Of a stretch of 64,000 nucleotides of DNA, positions 43,456-52,863 are shown one piece after another; positions within the stretch are counted from its first letter, which is position 1; every line of letters starts with the position of its first letter. Origin of the DNA: an uncultured Fodinibius sp. (GTDB lineage Bacteria; Bacteroidota; Rhodothermia; Balneolales; Balneolaceae); assembly GCA_913056235.1 (NCBI GenBank), contig CAJXMW010000001.1, forward strand, positions 620,001-684,000, in the 5' to 3' direction. A program made the translations under genes and the position numbers. The notes beneath the pieces were generated by a model. The model saw only the letters and a program-made list of their open reading frames with translations. It had not been told where the DNA came from and did no database searches.

Positions 43456-45164
43456 TTATCACTCTCCGTGATCTCGATGAACTCCTCATTGTCAACGGCG
43501 GGCGGGTTGTCGGTATTTGCCAGAATTACCGCTGAGGAATACATCGTACGGACGATCTTTGCCATCTTGTCGAAACGGATCTTGTGAACTTCATCCGAGG
43601 GCTGGTGATAATCTTCGTGCACACCCGAAAAGAAGAAGACAAAGGGCACGCGCTTGCGTCCAAAGTGCCAGTGGTCGCTGCGGCGATAAAACTTGTTGGG
43701 ATCGTCCAGATCATTGTATCGATCATCAAATTCCAGCTGACCAGAGCGGTCGTTCGCTACATTGATCAGGCTATCCAGCTCCGAGGAAATAATATCACCA
43801 CCAATAATGTAGGTATACTCTTCGACGCCCTCTTTCTTATGCTTCGGATCCACCCGGCCGATCATATCAGTGTTGAGATCTGCAATAGTCTTATCCATTG
43901 GAAATATGGGATGGTCGGAATAATAGCGAGAGCCAAGCAGTCCTTTTTCTTCGCCGGCAACATTCAAAAACAGGATGCTGCGCCGGGGCTTGACTCCATT
44001 CTTGCCGGCATTCACAAAAGCTTGCGCCACATTCAGCACGCCAATAGTGCCACTGCCATCGTCATCAGCACCATTGTAGATGCGATCGCCGGTAGAGTCG
44101 GGCTGACCAACGCCCAGGTGATCGTAGTGCGATGTCATCACGATCACTTCATCTTTGAGTTCCGGATCGGCGCCTTCGTAATAGGCCACCACGTTTTTCG
44201 TCTCAAAAGAAACCTCGGAGGAATAGGGAATCTGTGTCAGGCTATAATCTAGTGCCTGGGGTTTAAAGCCAGTAAGATTTTCCATCAGCTTTTTCTTGGC
44301 AACACCTACCGAATCCACATCCAGTAACTTGGCAGCCATTTCCGGGTGTATCAGGTTGTATCCCTTATTAAAACCGCCCGAAGAACCACTGTCGCGGTAG
44401 GCCAGACGCATATTGCTGCGTTGACCAAACCCACGCTGGGCCTGTTTAGCAGATGCTTTGAACTTTTTAGGATCGATGCCCGGAATCATCAAAATACCTT
44501 CAGCGCCCTGTTTGAAAATCATTTGAAAACGTGCCCGGCTTCCGATTTGGGGATTGATCAGCGTATCACCATTCACCACGTGTGGAATCTCCTGGAATAC
44601 CATTACCCACTTGCCTTTCAGATCGGCTCCTTTGAGATGTGAAATATTATTTGATGTATCGTTAACCCCAAAGCCGGCAAAAACGATATCTCCGGAAAGG
44701 CTATCTGTTCCACCGAATGATCGAATATAATTCCCAGTTGAACTCTTACTCGCCACAGATTTGTCAATCAGCTCGTTGGTTCCATCGCTTTCGGCAAACG
44801 TTTTAAAGACGACGCTGTCCGCCTTGGTAGCATTGAGCTCAAAGTGCTGAAAATACGAGTTATTATCGCCTACCGGCTGTAATCCCATCTGTTTATATTG
44901 GTTGGCCAGGTAGTCGGCAGCCATCTCCAGACCTTTTGTGCCCGTCTCGCGGCCTTGCATCGAATCATGCGAAAAAGCAGTCAGATGCTGCTTCAAGAAA
45001 TCTACCGTAATCTGATCTTGGTAACCCAATAAAGCATCCGTACTGGTATAGGGGTCTTGAGATTCTGGATTTGAAGATTGGTCCTGCATCGAGGACTGAG
45101 ATCCCGCGCAACCCACAGTAATTAGGAGTAGCAGAAGAAGCAGGGGTTTAAGTCTTAAATACAT
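43452..45164 (-). CDS. M28-family zinc aminopeptidase, lipoprotein
   Basis: A 570-residue exported peptidase. I choose ATG 45164 (MYLRLKPLLLLLLLI) because it gives a lipoprotein signal with lipobox TVGC and clears the upstream ScpA gene; the longer frame to 45218 would overlap it. A PA-like insert (about 150-250) precedes the M28 catalytic domain. Metal-site blocks are MTSHYDHLGVG (His, first ligand), NGADDDGSGTIG (bridging Asp), NVAGEEKGLLGSRYY (catalytic Glu pair) and ADLNTDMIGR; the last His is in FFFSGVHEDYHQPSDE. It likely trims peptides in the periplasm or at the surface. Confidence 0.88.
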   Translation of the reverse strand: MYLRLKPLLLLLLLITVGCAGSQSSMQDQSSNPESQDPYTSTDALLGYQDQITVDFLKQHLTAFSHDSMQGRETGTKGLEMAADYLANQYKQMGLQPVGDNNSYFQHFELNATKADSVVFKTFAESDGTNELIDKSVASKSSTGNYIRSFGGTDSLSGDIVFAGFGVNDTSNNISHLKGADLKGKWVMVFQEIPHVVNGDTLINPQIGSRARFQMIFKQGAEGILMIPGIDPKKFKASAKQAQRGFGQRSNMRLAYRDSGSSGGFNKGYNLIHPEMAAKLLDVDSVGVAKKKLMENLTGFKPQALDYSLTQIPYSSEVSFETKNVVAYYEGADPELKDEVIVMTSHYDHLGVGQPDSTGDRIYNGADDDGSGTIGVLNVAQAFVNAGKNGVKPRRSILFLNVAGEEKGLLGSRYYSDHPIFPMDKTIADLNTDMIGRVDPKHKKEGVEEYTYIIGGDIISSELDSLINVANDRSGQLEFDDRYNDLDDPNKFYRRSDHWHFGRKRVPFVFFFSGVHEDYHQPSDEVHKIRFDKMAKIVRTMYSSAVILANTDNPPAVDNEEFIEITESDN

Positions 45165-45177
45165 AACGGTCGTACTA

Positions 45178-45936
45178 TTAGTTTTTCGATGATTTTGGGG
45201 GTCCGATAATTTCGTCAACTGGTTTTAAGTCGAGATAGAAATCTGTTGGATCGTCGTTCTCCACGTATAGATTGATTTGGCGTTCTTTCAACATCTCCAG
45301 CACAGCCAAAAAGGTAACCACAATCTGCGTTCTGTTTCCCAGCTCCTTACACATTGTCCGGAAGGCCGTTCGACCGCTTTCCTGCAGACGATCCAGCACA
45401 TATTCGGTCTGTTCTTCGATGGTATATTCGATCTTTTCAACACGGTGGATGGCATCCTGCTTTTTAATATCAGCCAGTACCTTTTTGAAGGCCGACATGA
45501 GATCGAACATGGTAACGTCCTGTAGCGCTTCGCCAGAGGCTTTCTTATTTACCTGATCAACCTCGTGATAGCCCCGAAATTGACTTTTCTGAGCCTCTTC
45601 CGCAATACCTTCCAGCTTGCCGGCCATCTCCTTGTATCGCTTATATTCCAGCAATTGCTGCACCAACTCATAACGGGGATCATGCTCATCCAGCTCCTCA
45701 TCAGACTCTTCCTGCGGCAACATCATCTTTGCCTTGATCGACATCAGCATGCTGGCCATCAGTATAAATTCGCTGGCCACATCCAGATCCAGCTCCTCCA
45801 TCAGGTTGATATATTCCAGGAACTGGTTGGTAATGTAATGGATGGGAATATCGTAGATATCCAGCTCATCCCTTTTGATAAAGAAGAGCAGCAGGTCGAG
45901 CGGACCTTCAAAGTTTTTAAGCTGGACGCGATACAT
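45178..45936 (-). CDS. scpA: segregation and condensation protein A
   Basis: Kleisin subunit of the SMC-ScpAB condensin, 252 residues. The N-terminal signature YRVQLKNFEGPLDLLLFFIK and the DIYDIPIHYITNQFLEYI block bind the SMC neck; FILMASMLMSIKAKMMLP follows. The C-terminal winged helix (FRTMCKELGNRTQIVVTFLA, VLEMLKERQINLYVE) binds the SMC head. scpB is not adjacent. The gene reads into the M28 peptidase with a 13-nt gap, so the two may share a transcript. Confidence 0.95.
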   Translation of the reverse strand: MYRVQLKNFEGPLDLLLFFIKRDELDIYDIPIHYITNQFLEYINLMEELDLDVASEFILMASMLMSIKAKMMLPQEESDEELDEHDPRYELVQQLLEYKRYKEMAGKLEGIAEEAQKSQFRGYHEVDQVNKKASGEALQDVTMFDLMSAFKKVLADIKKQDAIHRVEKIEYTIEEQTEYVLDRLQESGRTAFRTMCKELGNRTQIVVTFLAVLEMLKERQINLYVENDDPTDFYLDLKPVDEIIGPPKSSKN

Positions 45937-46084
45937 TAACAGTTGAGATGGCTTTTCTGTAGATTGTAATTACTCTTTGAAGAAAAGAAATATTTAAAGC
46001 TTTTACTACCAAAATGTAATGCAACTGTTGCTTATTGCCTAACTTTTTATAGTTTTACATCAGAGTTGGCTTTAAAGGTACATT

Positions 46085-46630
46085 ATGGACTATTCAAATT
46101 TAGTTACTGCCTTACAGGATAACGACACCCGAAAGGCAAATGAATTAATAGAGGCGCTACGACCAAGGCTCATGGCATTTTTACGCATTCACATGAATGC
46201 AAGCCGTTCTGATGCCGAAGACATAGCCCAGGATTCGCTTTTGGATTCGATCGAAGTTATCAAAGAGGGACGTCTTAAAAATCCTGATCAGGTAGTTTCA
46301 TACATACTCAGCACCTGTCGGAACAACTATCTTAAAATGAAGAAGAAACAGCGGGCGGAGTCAATCGATGAGATACCGGACAAGCATCAGCACGCTCCGG
46401 GTCAACTCCAGTCGCTGCTTGATGAGGAACAAGAGCGACTGCTGGAATGGTGCTTAAATCAGCTCAAAGAAGAATATCAGCGGTTTATGCAGTATTGGTT
46501 TGACCATCCTGATGCCCACACCAAAAAAGTAGCTGCCGAATTTGATATCACCGTCAATAATGCGTGGACACGCAAACATCGGCTGGTAAAAAAATTAAAT
46601 GAGTGCTATCAGGAAAAAAGCAATTTATAA
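46085..46630 (+). CDS. ECF-type sigma-70 factor
   Basis: A 181-residue extracytoplasmic-function sigma factor. Region 2 covers about 20-90 (LRPRLMAFLRIHMNASRSDA, EDIAQDSLLDSIEVI) and region 4 about 118-178 with a C-terminal HTH (VAAEFDITVNNAWTRKHRLV). There is no intervening region 3, as expected. An anti-sigma-like TPR protein follows after 94 nt. A perfect 11-bp inverted repeat begins at its own stop codon (46626-46666). Confidence 0.88.
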   Translation: MDYSNLVTALQDNDTRKANELIEALRPRLMAFLRIHMNASRSDAEDIAQDSLLDSIEVIKEGRLKNPDQVVSYILSTCRNNYLKMKKKQRAESIDEIPDKHQHAPGQLQSLLDEEQERLLEWCLNQLKEEYQRFMQYWFDHPDAHTKKVAAEFDITVNNAWTRKHRLVKKLNECYQEKSNL

Positions 46631-46666
46631 TGTAAGGATTGGGGTTTTCGAGGGTCTTACATTATA
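46626..46666. promoter_or_regulatory. 11-bp perfect inverted repeat at the sigma stop codon
   Basis: TATAATGTAAG (46626-46636) and CTTACATTATA (46656-46666) with a 19-nt loop of GGGG and GGG runs. No T-run follows. It could be an RNA hairpin tuning anti-sigma expression, or an operator. Confidence 0.45.
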
Positions 46667-46724
46667 GACCCTGGAAGTAACATCCCCCTTAAAGCATTAT
46701 AAGCAGTAATAAGTACAATTAAGC

Positions 46725-47561
46725 ATGAACAAAATGTCAAGAGATTTAGAACTGGAAAAACAAATTGATGCCTATATTAAAGGCAAGCTTACGGAGGAGG
46801 AAGCACAAAAGCTGTGGGTGAAGCTCCTCCAGCGGCCTGATTATATTGATCTTTTGGACACTGAGCTGGGTTTACAATCTATTCTTCAAAACCGGAACTT
46901 GGAACCGCAAAACGAAAACCACTCCTCTGCTGAAGAAAACAACATTATTTATTCCCTGAAACAGTCTAAAAAATGGATTGCTGCCGCAGCTGCCGTGGCT
47001 ATTTTGGTAGTAGCTGTGAATATCCTGCAAGTTGATACAAAACAGCAGCTTGGCGAATTGGCTCTAAAAGATATTAATATCGCTGAAAACCTATCCTCGG
47101 CACAGATCCTGCGATCACAAAAAACCGAGCTTATGCCCAGCGATTCTTTACTTAACCATGGATTTAAGGCTGCTATTTCAGGAGATATTGATAAAGCTCT
47201 GAAGATGTATAATAAAATAATCGAAGAGTACGGTGATAAGCCGGTGGCTGTACAGGCTTACCTGAATAAAGGAATCATCCAATACAATAGCGGAAGTTTT
47301 GGGGAATCGATCTCATCCTTTCAAGCAGTACTAAAAAAAGTTGAGCAAAAACCTGTTGTGGAAGAAAAAGCCTACTGGTATATGGGTAATGCCTATATCA
47401 ATATAGAAAAGCTCGAAGAGGCGCGGAAAGCTATCCACAAAACCTATGCGATGGACGGTATTTATCGGAAGCCTGCTTTTCGACTGCTTAAAAAGTTGGA
47501 CCATAAACTCGGAAATGTCGATTTTGACAACTTTGAACAGCAAATGAATGGAGAGCAATAA
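46725..47561 (+). CDS. membrane anti-sigma-like protein with TPRs
   Basis: A 278-residue protein, probably the regulator of the ECF sigma factor upstream. The N-terminal cytoplasmic part (about 1-75; IDAYIKGKLTEEEAQKLWVK) resembles anti-sigma zinc-less domains; one membrane segment follows (about 85-105, KKWIAAAAAVAILVVAVNIL). The periplasmic part holds three to four TPR-like helical pairs (about 155-255: GFKAAISGDIDKALKMYNKI, YWYMGNAYINIEKLEEARKA). Anti-sigma function is inferred from architecture and position. Confidence 0.75.
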   Translation: MNKMSRDLELEKQIDAYIKGKLTEEEAQKLWVKLLQRPDYIDLLDTELGLQSILQNRNLEPQNENHSSAEENNIIYSLKQSKKWIAAAAAVAILVVAVNILQVDTKQQLGELALKDINIAENLSSAQILRSQKTELMPSDSLLNHGFKAAISGDIDKALKMYNKIIEEYGDKPVAVQAYLNKGIIQYNSGSFGESISSFQAVLKKVEQKPVVEEKAYWYMGNAYINIEKLEEARKAIHKTYAMDGIYRKPAFRLLKKLDHKLGNVDFDNFEQQMNGEQ

Positions 47562-47580
47562 CGCTTCGAAACTTTGCAAA

Positions 47581-47625
47581 TAATGAGTTAATTTTGCTGT
47601 TGGTCAAAAGCAGCAAAACTCATTA
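47581..47625. promoter_or_regulatory. bulged hairpin upstream of ruvB
   Basis: TAATGAG-(TTAA)-TTTTGCTG pairs with CAGCAAAA-CTCATTA (47581-47599 with 47611-47625), 15 pairs with a four-base bulge. It ends 11 nt before the ruvB TTG start. No T-run. It may terminate weakly or shape translation of ruvB. Confidence 0.45.
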
Positions 47626-47635
47626 ATCACCTATT

Positions 47636-48649
47636 TTGCAAAACCCTCTGTTAGACGCCTCCGACAACGATGAAGAGTTTGAACAGTCGCTGCGCCCTTC
47701 GCGCATCCGAGAGTTTGTCGGCCAAAAGAAAGTTATTCAAAATCTCTCGGTTTTTATAAAGGCAGCCCAGAAACGTAACGAGGCTCTTGATCATGTTATC
47801 CTTTCCGGCCCTCCGGGCTTGGGCAAAACAACATTAGCCCATATCATTGCCAACGAAATGGGTGTGCAGATCAAGCCGACAACGGGGCCCGTATTGGAAA
47901 AGCCGGGCGACTTGGCTGGCATGCTTACCAACCTTGAAGAAGGCGACGTCCTATTCATCGATGAGATACACCGCCTCAATCCCGTGGTGGAAGAGTATCT
48001 TTATTCCGCGATGGAAGATTACCAACTAGATATCGTTATTGACTCCGGACCAAACGCCCGGAGTATCCAAATCGAGCTCAACCGCTTTACGCTTGTAGGA
48101 GCCACTACCCGAAAAGGTTTGCTTACAGCCCCACTGCGGGCACGCTTCGGTATCGATATGCGGCTGGACTATTACGATGTGGAACTGCTTCAGCGTATCG
48201 CCTTGCGAACCGCTTCGATCCTCGATATGGGTATCACAGAAACGGGTGCTCACGAAATTGCCCGTCGCAGTCGCGGCACGCCACGCATCGTTAATAAATT
48301 GTTGCGGCGTACCCGTGACTTTGCCCAAGTGCAAGATAAAGATACCATCGACGACGATATCGCCGATACGGCACTAAATGCCCTGGATGTTGATCAAAAT
48401 GGATTTGACGAGATGGACATCCGTATTCTCAAAGCCATAATCGAAAACTATGAGGGAGGCCCTGTTGGGCTGGGAACATTAGGTGTAGCTGTTGGTGAGG
48501 ATAAGGGTACCATCGAAGAAGTCTATGAACCCTATCTTATCAAGGAAGGATTTCTTCAACGAACCCCAAAGGGACGCATTGCCACTCGAAAAGCCTTTGA
48601 ATATCTGGGGGTAGATCCAGACAAAAAATCTGGAAACTTATTTAATTAA
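47636..48649 (+). CDS. ruvB: Holliday junction branch-migration helicase RuvB
   Basis: Hexameric AAA+ motor that drives RuvA-bound Holliday junctions, 337 residues. Walker [20 protein letters not shown], Walker [20 protein letters not shown], sensor 1 [18 protein letters not shown], and the C-terminal winged helix with [16 protein letters not shown] and [14 protein letters not shown]. The start is TTG 47636, with no better ATG that keeps the N-terminal [11 protein letters not shown] block. A large hairpin precedes it. Confidence 0.97.
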   Translation: MQNPLLDASDNDEEFEQSLRPSRIREFVGQKKVIQNLSVFIKAAQKRNEALDHVILSGPPGLGKTTLAHIIANEMGVQIKPTTGPVLEKPGDLAGMLTNLEEGDVLFIDEIHRLNPVVEEYLYSAMEDYQLDIVIDSGPNARSIQIELNRFTLVGATTRKGLLTAPLRARFGIDMRLDYYDVELLQRIALRTASILDMGITETGAHEIARRSRGTPRIVNKLLRRTRDFAQVQDKDTIDDDIADTALNALDVDQNGFDEMDIRILKAIIENYEGGPVGLGTLGVAVGEDKGTIEEVYEPYLIKEGFLQRTPKGRIATRKAFEYLGVDPDKKSGNLFN

Positions 48650-48756
48650 GTTATTAAAAAATAACCCTTAAACTGCAATAATTTCATCACCGTTCCACTA
48701 ATAAAATATTTTATGAATATCAAATTATTTTAATTTTTTAGGAATTAAATTCATCA

Positions 48757-48804
48757 AATATGTGATTGTAGCGTATTCGTTCACCGTTAAACCAATCACA
48801 TATT
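48757..48804. promoter_or_regulatory. 12-bp perfect inverted repeat just before the FAS1 gene
   Basis: AATATGTGATTG (48757-48768) and CAATCACATATT (48793-48804), 24 bp apart; the right arm ends 3 nt before the ATG and would cover the ribosome-binding region. Candidate operator or translation-blocking hairpin. Confidence 0.5.
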
Positions 48805-48807
48805 ACG

Positions 48808-50541
48808 ATGAATACAATCTCATACAATCCCTTAAATAAACTCAAATTCCTACTGTTAAACGGATTCATTTTCCTTTTATCAGTGGTGATGATCCAAGCT
48901 TGTAATGATAATGACGATAATCCCACCTCTCCACCTGACGAGACCGGGAATATCGCCGAAGTTGCAAGCAATAATGATAATTTCAGTGATCTGGTATCCG
49001 CATTAAGTGATGCCGGACTCGTATCAACGCTAGAAGGCGACGGACCTTTTACCGTTTTCGCACCCACCAACGATGCTTTTAGCAACCTGGATGTTGACCT
49101 GTCAACGCTGTCCAACGAACAGCTGGTTGAAATCCTTAGCTACCATGTACTAAATGGAGAGATCGCTTCCGGTGACCTGCAGGCCGAGCAGTCTGTGGAA
49201 GCCCTGGCCGGCGGCAACCTATTTGTAACAGCAGCCAATGGTGATGTCAGTGTTAATGACAATGCAACTGTTGTGGATGCAGATATTGAAGCCTCAAACG
49301 GTGTAATCCACGGTATTGATCAAGTACTTTTACCTGATACATATCTTGATGTCATAGGTATAGTAGCCAAACGCTATGGTCTGCAATCATTAGAAGATGC
49401 CGTTGTTAGCGAAGGATTAGCAAGCACGTTGCAAGAAGACACCGATGATGGCTATACAGTATTTGCCCCAAGCAACGCTGCATTCCAAGACGCAGATCTC
49501 TCTGGTCAGGATGTTGCTAGTATACTTCAATATCATGTATTACCAACCGAAGTTCTTTCAAGTGACTTAACCGCTACTCAAACTGTCACAACTCTACAGG
49601 GCGAAGACTTACTTGTAGAAGCAGCTGACGGTACTGTAACGATCACGGATAATTCCGGTCAGATGTACGAAGTAACAGAGGCCGATCTACAAGGTAAAAA
49701 CGGAGTCGTACACATTACCAATGGGGTACTCAATCCCAATCCAAATATTTTAGATGTTGCGGCAGATGCCGGTAACTTCACAACCCTTGTGAGTGCTCTG
49801 GAGGATGCCGGTTTGGTTTCAACACTTGAAGGTGCCGGCCCCTTTACAGTATTCGCCCCGACCGATGATGCCTTTCAGGGCGTTGACTTGTCTGGCTTCA
49901 CCACTGAACAGCTTCAAGAAATCCTAAGCTATCACGTGATTCCTGCTAACATTGCTTCCGGCGATCTCGAGGCTGAACAAGCTGTTGATGCCGTAGCAGG
50001 TGGCCAGCTATTTGTAGAGGCCGATGGCAACGTAGTTGTAAATGATGCCGCAACAGTAGTTACGGCAGATATTGGTGCTTCCAACGGCACAATCCATGCT
50101 GTTGACGGCGTACTTTTGCCCGATGCCTATCAGGATGTTGTGGGAATTGTCAGTAAACGCTATACGCTGCAATCGCTTGAGAACGCCGTTGTTCAGGCCA
50201 ACTTGGTAAACACCCTGCAACAAAACACCCAAGATGGCTACACCGTGTTTGCTCCCGCCAACAGTGCTTTTGAAGGCGTTGATTTGTCGGGGCTTTCCGA
50301 ACAGGAACTGCAGGATATCCTGACATATCACGTATTGCCCACAGAAGTTCTTTCTGGGGATATCACTGCTAGCACTGTTGAGACAGTCAACGGAGCCACC
50401 CTTGATATCGCTGTTGATGGCGATGGAAACGTAACCCTCACTGACCAGGCTGGTAACACCTCAACAGTCACAACCGTTGATCTACAGGGCACAAATGGAG
50501 TTGTACACATTATTGATGGTATACTGTCTCCAACCCAATAG
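48808..50541 (+). CDS. lipoprotein with four FAS1 (fasciclin) domains
   Basis: A 577-residue surface or periplasmic lipoprotein with lipobox MIQAC (Cys about 32) and an acidic linker. Four FAS1 domains follow (about 45-175, 180-312, 313-445, 446-577); each has the H1/H2 boxes, for example GPFTVFAPTNDAF, LSYHVLNGEIASGDL, and the DAD or VVHIIDGIL end. Domains 1 and 3 are one type (FTTLVSALEDAGLVSTLEGA) and domains 2 and 4 another (GIVSKRYTLQSLENAV), so the protein arose by duplication of an A-B pair. FAS1 proteins mediate adhesion. A strong terminator follows. Confidence 0.92.
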   Translation: MNTISYNPLNKLKFLLLNGFIFLLSVVMIQACNDNDDNPTSPPDETGNIAEVASNNDNFSDLVSALSDAGLVSTLEGDGPFTVFAPTNDAFSNLDVDLSTLSNEQLVEILSYHVLNGEIASGDLQAEQSVEALAGGNLFVTAANGDVSVNDNATVVDADIEASNGVIHGIDQVLLPDTYLDVIGIVAKRYGLQSLEDAVVSEGLASTLQEDTDDGYTVFAPSNAAFQDADLSGQDVASILQYHVLPTEVLSSDLTATQTVTTLQGEDLLVEAADGTVTITDNSGQMYEVTEADLQGKNGVVHITNGVLNPNPNILDVAADAGNFTTLVSALEDAGLVSTLEGAGPFTVFAPTDDAFQGVDLSGFTTEQLQEILSYHVIPANIASGDLEAEQAVDAVAGGQLFVEADGNVVVNDAATVVTADIGASNGTIHAVDGVLLPDAYQDVVGIVSKRYTLQSLENAVVQANLVNTLQQNTQDGYTVFAPANSAFEGVDLSGLSEQELQDILTYHVLPTEVLSGDITASTVETVNGATLDIAVDGDGNVTLTDQAGNTSTVTTVDLQGTNGVVHIIDGILSPTQ

Positions 50542-50562
50542 AAAAAAGTATATATAAGCCCT

Positions 50563-50594
50563 AAAGCTGCACTTTGACAAGGTGCAGCTTTTTT
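50563..50594 (+). terminator. rho-independent terminator after the FAS1 gene
   Basis: Stem AAGCTGCAC / GTGCAGCTT with a short loop (50564-50590), then six T. It separates the FAS1 gene from metK. Confidence 0.9.
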
Positions 50595-50685
50595 ATATTT
50601 GCGACACATCCATCTGCAATATTACAGAGATTTTTGTAGCTTCAGGGCTTCAGAATATTCAATTTTACTCGAACCTTTTGCGATA

Positions 50686-51840
50686 ATGAAAAATCTCTTT
50701 ACCTCCGAGTCAGTATCAGAAGGACATCCTGATAAAGTGGCCGATCAGATTTCTGATTCCATTCTTGATGCCATGCTTGAACAGGATCCCAACTCGAGAG
50801 TAGCTGTTGAAACATTGGTCACCACAGGACTAGCCGTCATTTCCGGCGAAGTAACTACCGATGCCTATGTTGATGTACAGGAAATTGCCCGTGAGGTGAT
50901 TCGTAATATTGGCTACACAAAAAATTCCTACCGTTTTGATTCCGAATCATGCGGCGTGCTGACAACCATTCATCAGCAAAGTCCCGATATTGCCCAAGGC
51001 GTTAATGAAGGCGACTCCAAAAAGATGGGCGCCGGCGACCAGGGCATGATGTTTGGCTATGCCACCAATGAGACGGATACCTACATGCCAATGTCGCTTC
51101 AATTTTCGCATGACCTGCTGCGTAAACTGGCACATATTCGCAAAGAAACGGCCCTGATGCCGTATTTGGCGCCCGACAGCAAGAGCCAGGTGACTATCGA
51201 ATATGATGATGAAGGTCGGCCCACTCGTGTTGACACTATTGTGATTTCGACGCAACATGATGAAGGCGTGGACCAGCAAAAAATTAAAGAAGATCTTAAG
51301 AAGAACCTGATCCCGGAGGTCATTCCCGAAAATCTGATGGATCCCAAGACCATTTTTCACGTCAATCCCACCGGCAAATTTGTGATTGGCGGCCCACACG
51401 GCGATACCGGGCTTACAGGACGCAAGATTATTGTGGACACCTACGGCGGACGCGGTTCCCATGGCGGTGGCGCCTTTTCCGGCAAGGACCCATCCAAAGT
51501 AGATCGAAGTGCGGCTTATGCTGCTCGGCATATTGCCAAGAACGTAGTAGCAGCCGAGCTTGCTGAAGAATGCCAGGTACAACTGGCTTATGCAATTGGT
51601 ATTCCCGAACCCGTTTCTATTAATGTAGAGACTGGATGTAATAAGAAAGGCAAATTTACGGATAATGAACTTGCCAATGCCATTCAAAAAGCTTTTGATC
51701 TCACTCCATCAGGTATAATAGAACGGTTTGACTTGCAACGCCCAATCTATGCCCAAACAGCAACTTATGGACACTTTGGGCGCAATATTTTTCCCTGGGA
51801 GAAACTCGATCATATCGATGAAATACAGGATGCCCTATAA
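50686..51840 (+). CDS. metK: S-adenosylmethionine synthetase
   Basis: Makes S-adenosylmethionine from methionine and ATP; 384 residues. The frame opens earlier (50599), but [17 protein letters not shown] at 50686 is the conserved start. Signatures: [20 protein letters not shown] (ATP and Mg site), [20 protein letters not shown] (methionine loop), [20 protein letters not shown] (P-loop-like), and the closing [13 protein letters not shown] saw no SAM riboswitch in the 145-nt leader. A perfect terminator hairpin follows. Confidence 0.98.
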   Translation: MKNLFTSESVSEGHPDKVADQISDSILDAMLEQDPNSRVAVETLVTTGLAVISGEVTTDAYVDVQEIAREVIRNIGYTKNSYRFDSESCGVLTTIHQQSPDIAQGVNEGDSKKMGAGDQGMMFGYATNETDTYMPMSLQFSHDLLRKLAHIRKETALMPYLAPDSKSQVTIEYDDEGRPTRVDTIVISTQHDEGVDQQKIKEDLKKNLIPEVIPENLMDPKTIFHVNPTGKFVIGGPHGDTGLTGRKIIVDTYGGRGSHGGGAFSGKDPSKVDRSAAYAARHIAKNVVAAELAEECQVQLAYAIGIPEPVSINVETGCNKKGKFTDNELANAIQKAFDLTPSGIIERFDLQRPIYAQTATYGHFGRNIFPWEKLDHIDEIQDAL

Positions 51841-51863
51841 TCCCGCAAAACCTTTTAAAAACC

Positions 51864-51896
51864 AAAAGGAGTCATCACAAGATGACTCCTTTTTTT
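51864..51896 (+). terminator. rho-independent terminator after metK
   Basis: Perfect 13-pair stem (51864-51876 with 51881-51893), loop ACAA, continuing T-run. Confidence 0.92.
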
Positions 51897-52067
51897 ATTG
51901 GTATTATCTTTTGTAAAAAACATCTGACAATAACCTTGTAGGATTACCGATACTATCAGCGTGTTAAATAGCGGTCTTTCATAATATTCGATGTAGCCTG
52001 CGCTATCTTTTCGTAGTGCTAAATTCATTCATCAGATCACAAACTCAGTGATCAGATGAGTATTACT

Positions 52068-52730
52068 TCACCCATCAAGCAAATCTTCAACCTCTTCTTT
52101 AGCCTTCTCCAACAGACCCTGCTTGACCGCTTCGCGAGCCGCTTTTCTGAGGATAGGTTCCAGCACCTGCCGCATAGCCTGATCCATCGTGTTACTACCT
52201 TGGCACCCGATGCCTTCCAACTCAATACGTCCAAAAGTAGCCTGTACCGATTTCTCGCCCCCGATCTCCGTACTTAGAGTCACACTTCCATCCTGTACCA
52301 ACAGGTAGTCGACCACCACGTTAACTGAAGAGGATGATCCACCGCTCAGATTACTGGACAACGCATCGAGGTTGCTTCCACTCACCTTCTGCTCATAAAA
52401 AACCTGTGGTTCCTGAATTTCTACTCGCTTAACAATCACCGTGTCCGAAAGAAATGAATACGGATCAACCTTAAGACTTATTTTCTGCAGCTTCACGGCC
52501 GGTTTATCACTGAATCCTTCGGGATTATGAATAGTAATGCCATCGATAGTTCCCGTTCCATCCAGGATTGAAACAGACACATTATTCACTTCAACCGATG
52601 TATCCAGCATTTCGCTGGTTGTACTTTCGATATTCGACTCGATCATGCTATCCATGGTAAACGAAAGAGCCAACGCCCCAAGGGCTGCAATAACAATTAG
52701 GGCTACCAAGGCTTGAAAAACAGGTTTCAT
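52068..52730 (-). CDS. AsmA-like membrane-anchored protein
   Basis: A 220-residue protein with one N-terminal membrane anchor (about 6-26) and a periplasmic beta-strand region resembling the N-terminal part of AsmA/DUF748 proteins: LDTSVEVNNVSVSILDGTGT, IDGITIHNPEGFSDKPAVKL, KISLKVDPYSFLSDTVIVKR. A Ser/Gly linker follows, and a C-terminal helix rich in Lys/Glu (LEPILRKAAREAVKQGLLEK). Much shorter than AsmA. AsmA-like proteins are linked to lipid traffic between membranes; the role here is unknown. Confidence 0.75.
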   Translation of the reverse strand: MKPVFQALVALIVIAALGALALSFTMDSMIESNIESTTSEMLDTSVEVNNVSVSILDGTGTIDGITIHNPEGFSDKPAVKLQKISLKVDPYSFLSDTVIVKRVEIQEPQVFYEQKVSGSNLDALSSNLSGGSSSSVNVVVDYLLVQDGSVTLSTEIGGEKSVQATFGRIELEGIGCQGSNTMDQAMRQVLEPILRKAAREAVKQGLLEKAKEEVEDLLDG

Positions 52731-52814
52731 AGATTCTTTGAATTCGGGTTAAGGCTAATGATTATGCAACTCATCCAAATATAAGGTTGTGATCATAGAA
52801 ATCTGGATTTTAAT

Positions 52815-52852
52815 AAAAAAGATGTAGTACACCTTGGAGATGTACTACATCT
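52815..52852 (-). terminator. terminator after the M14 peptidase
   Basis: Perfect 12-base stem (52820-52831 with 52841-52852) and, on the minus strand, six T after it. It ends the peptidase transcript and isolates the AsmA-like gene. Confidence 0.9.
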
Positions 52853-52863
52853 AAAGTGGATAA

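Noticed and set aside
43584-44252. A 222-codon open frame on the plus strand.
   Set aside because: It is antisense to the M28 peptidase, whose metal-site motifs are intact; the frame shows no family features.
48757-48804. CRP-like TGTGA and TCACA half-sites before the FAS1 gene.
   Set aside because: They are 34 bp apart instead of 6, so this is not a CRP site; kept only as an inverted repeat.
50542-50685. Possible SAM riboswitch in the metK leader.
   Set aside because: No SAM-I, SAM-II or SAM-III-like core could be recognised; only the FAS1 terminator is present.
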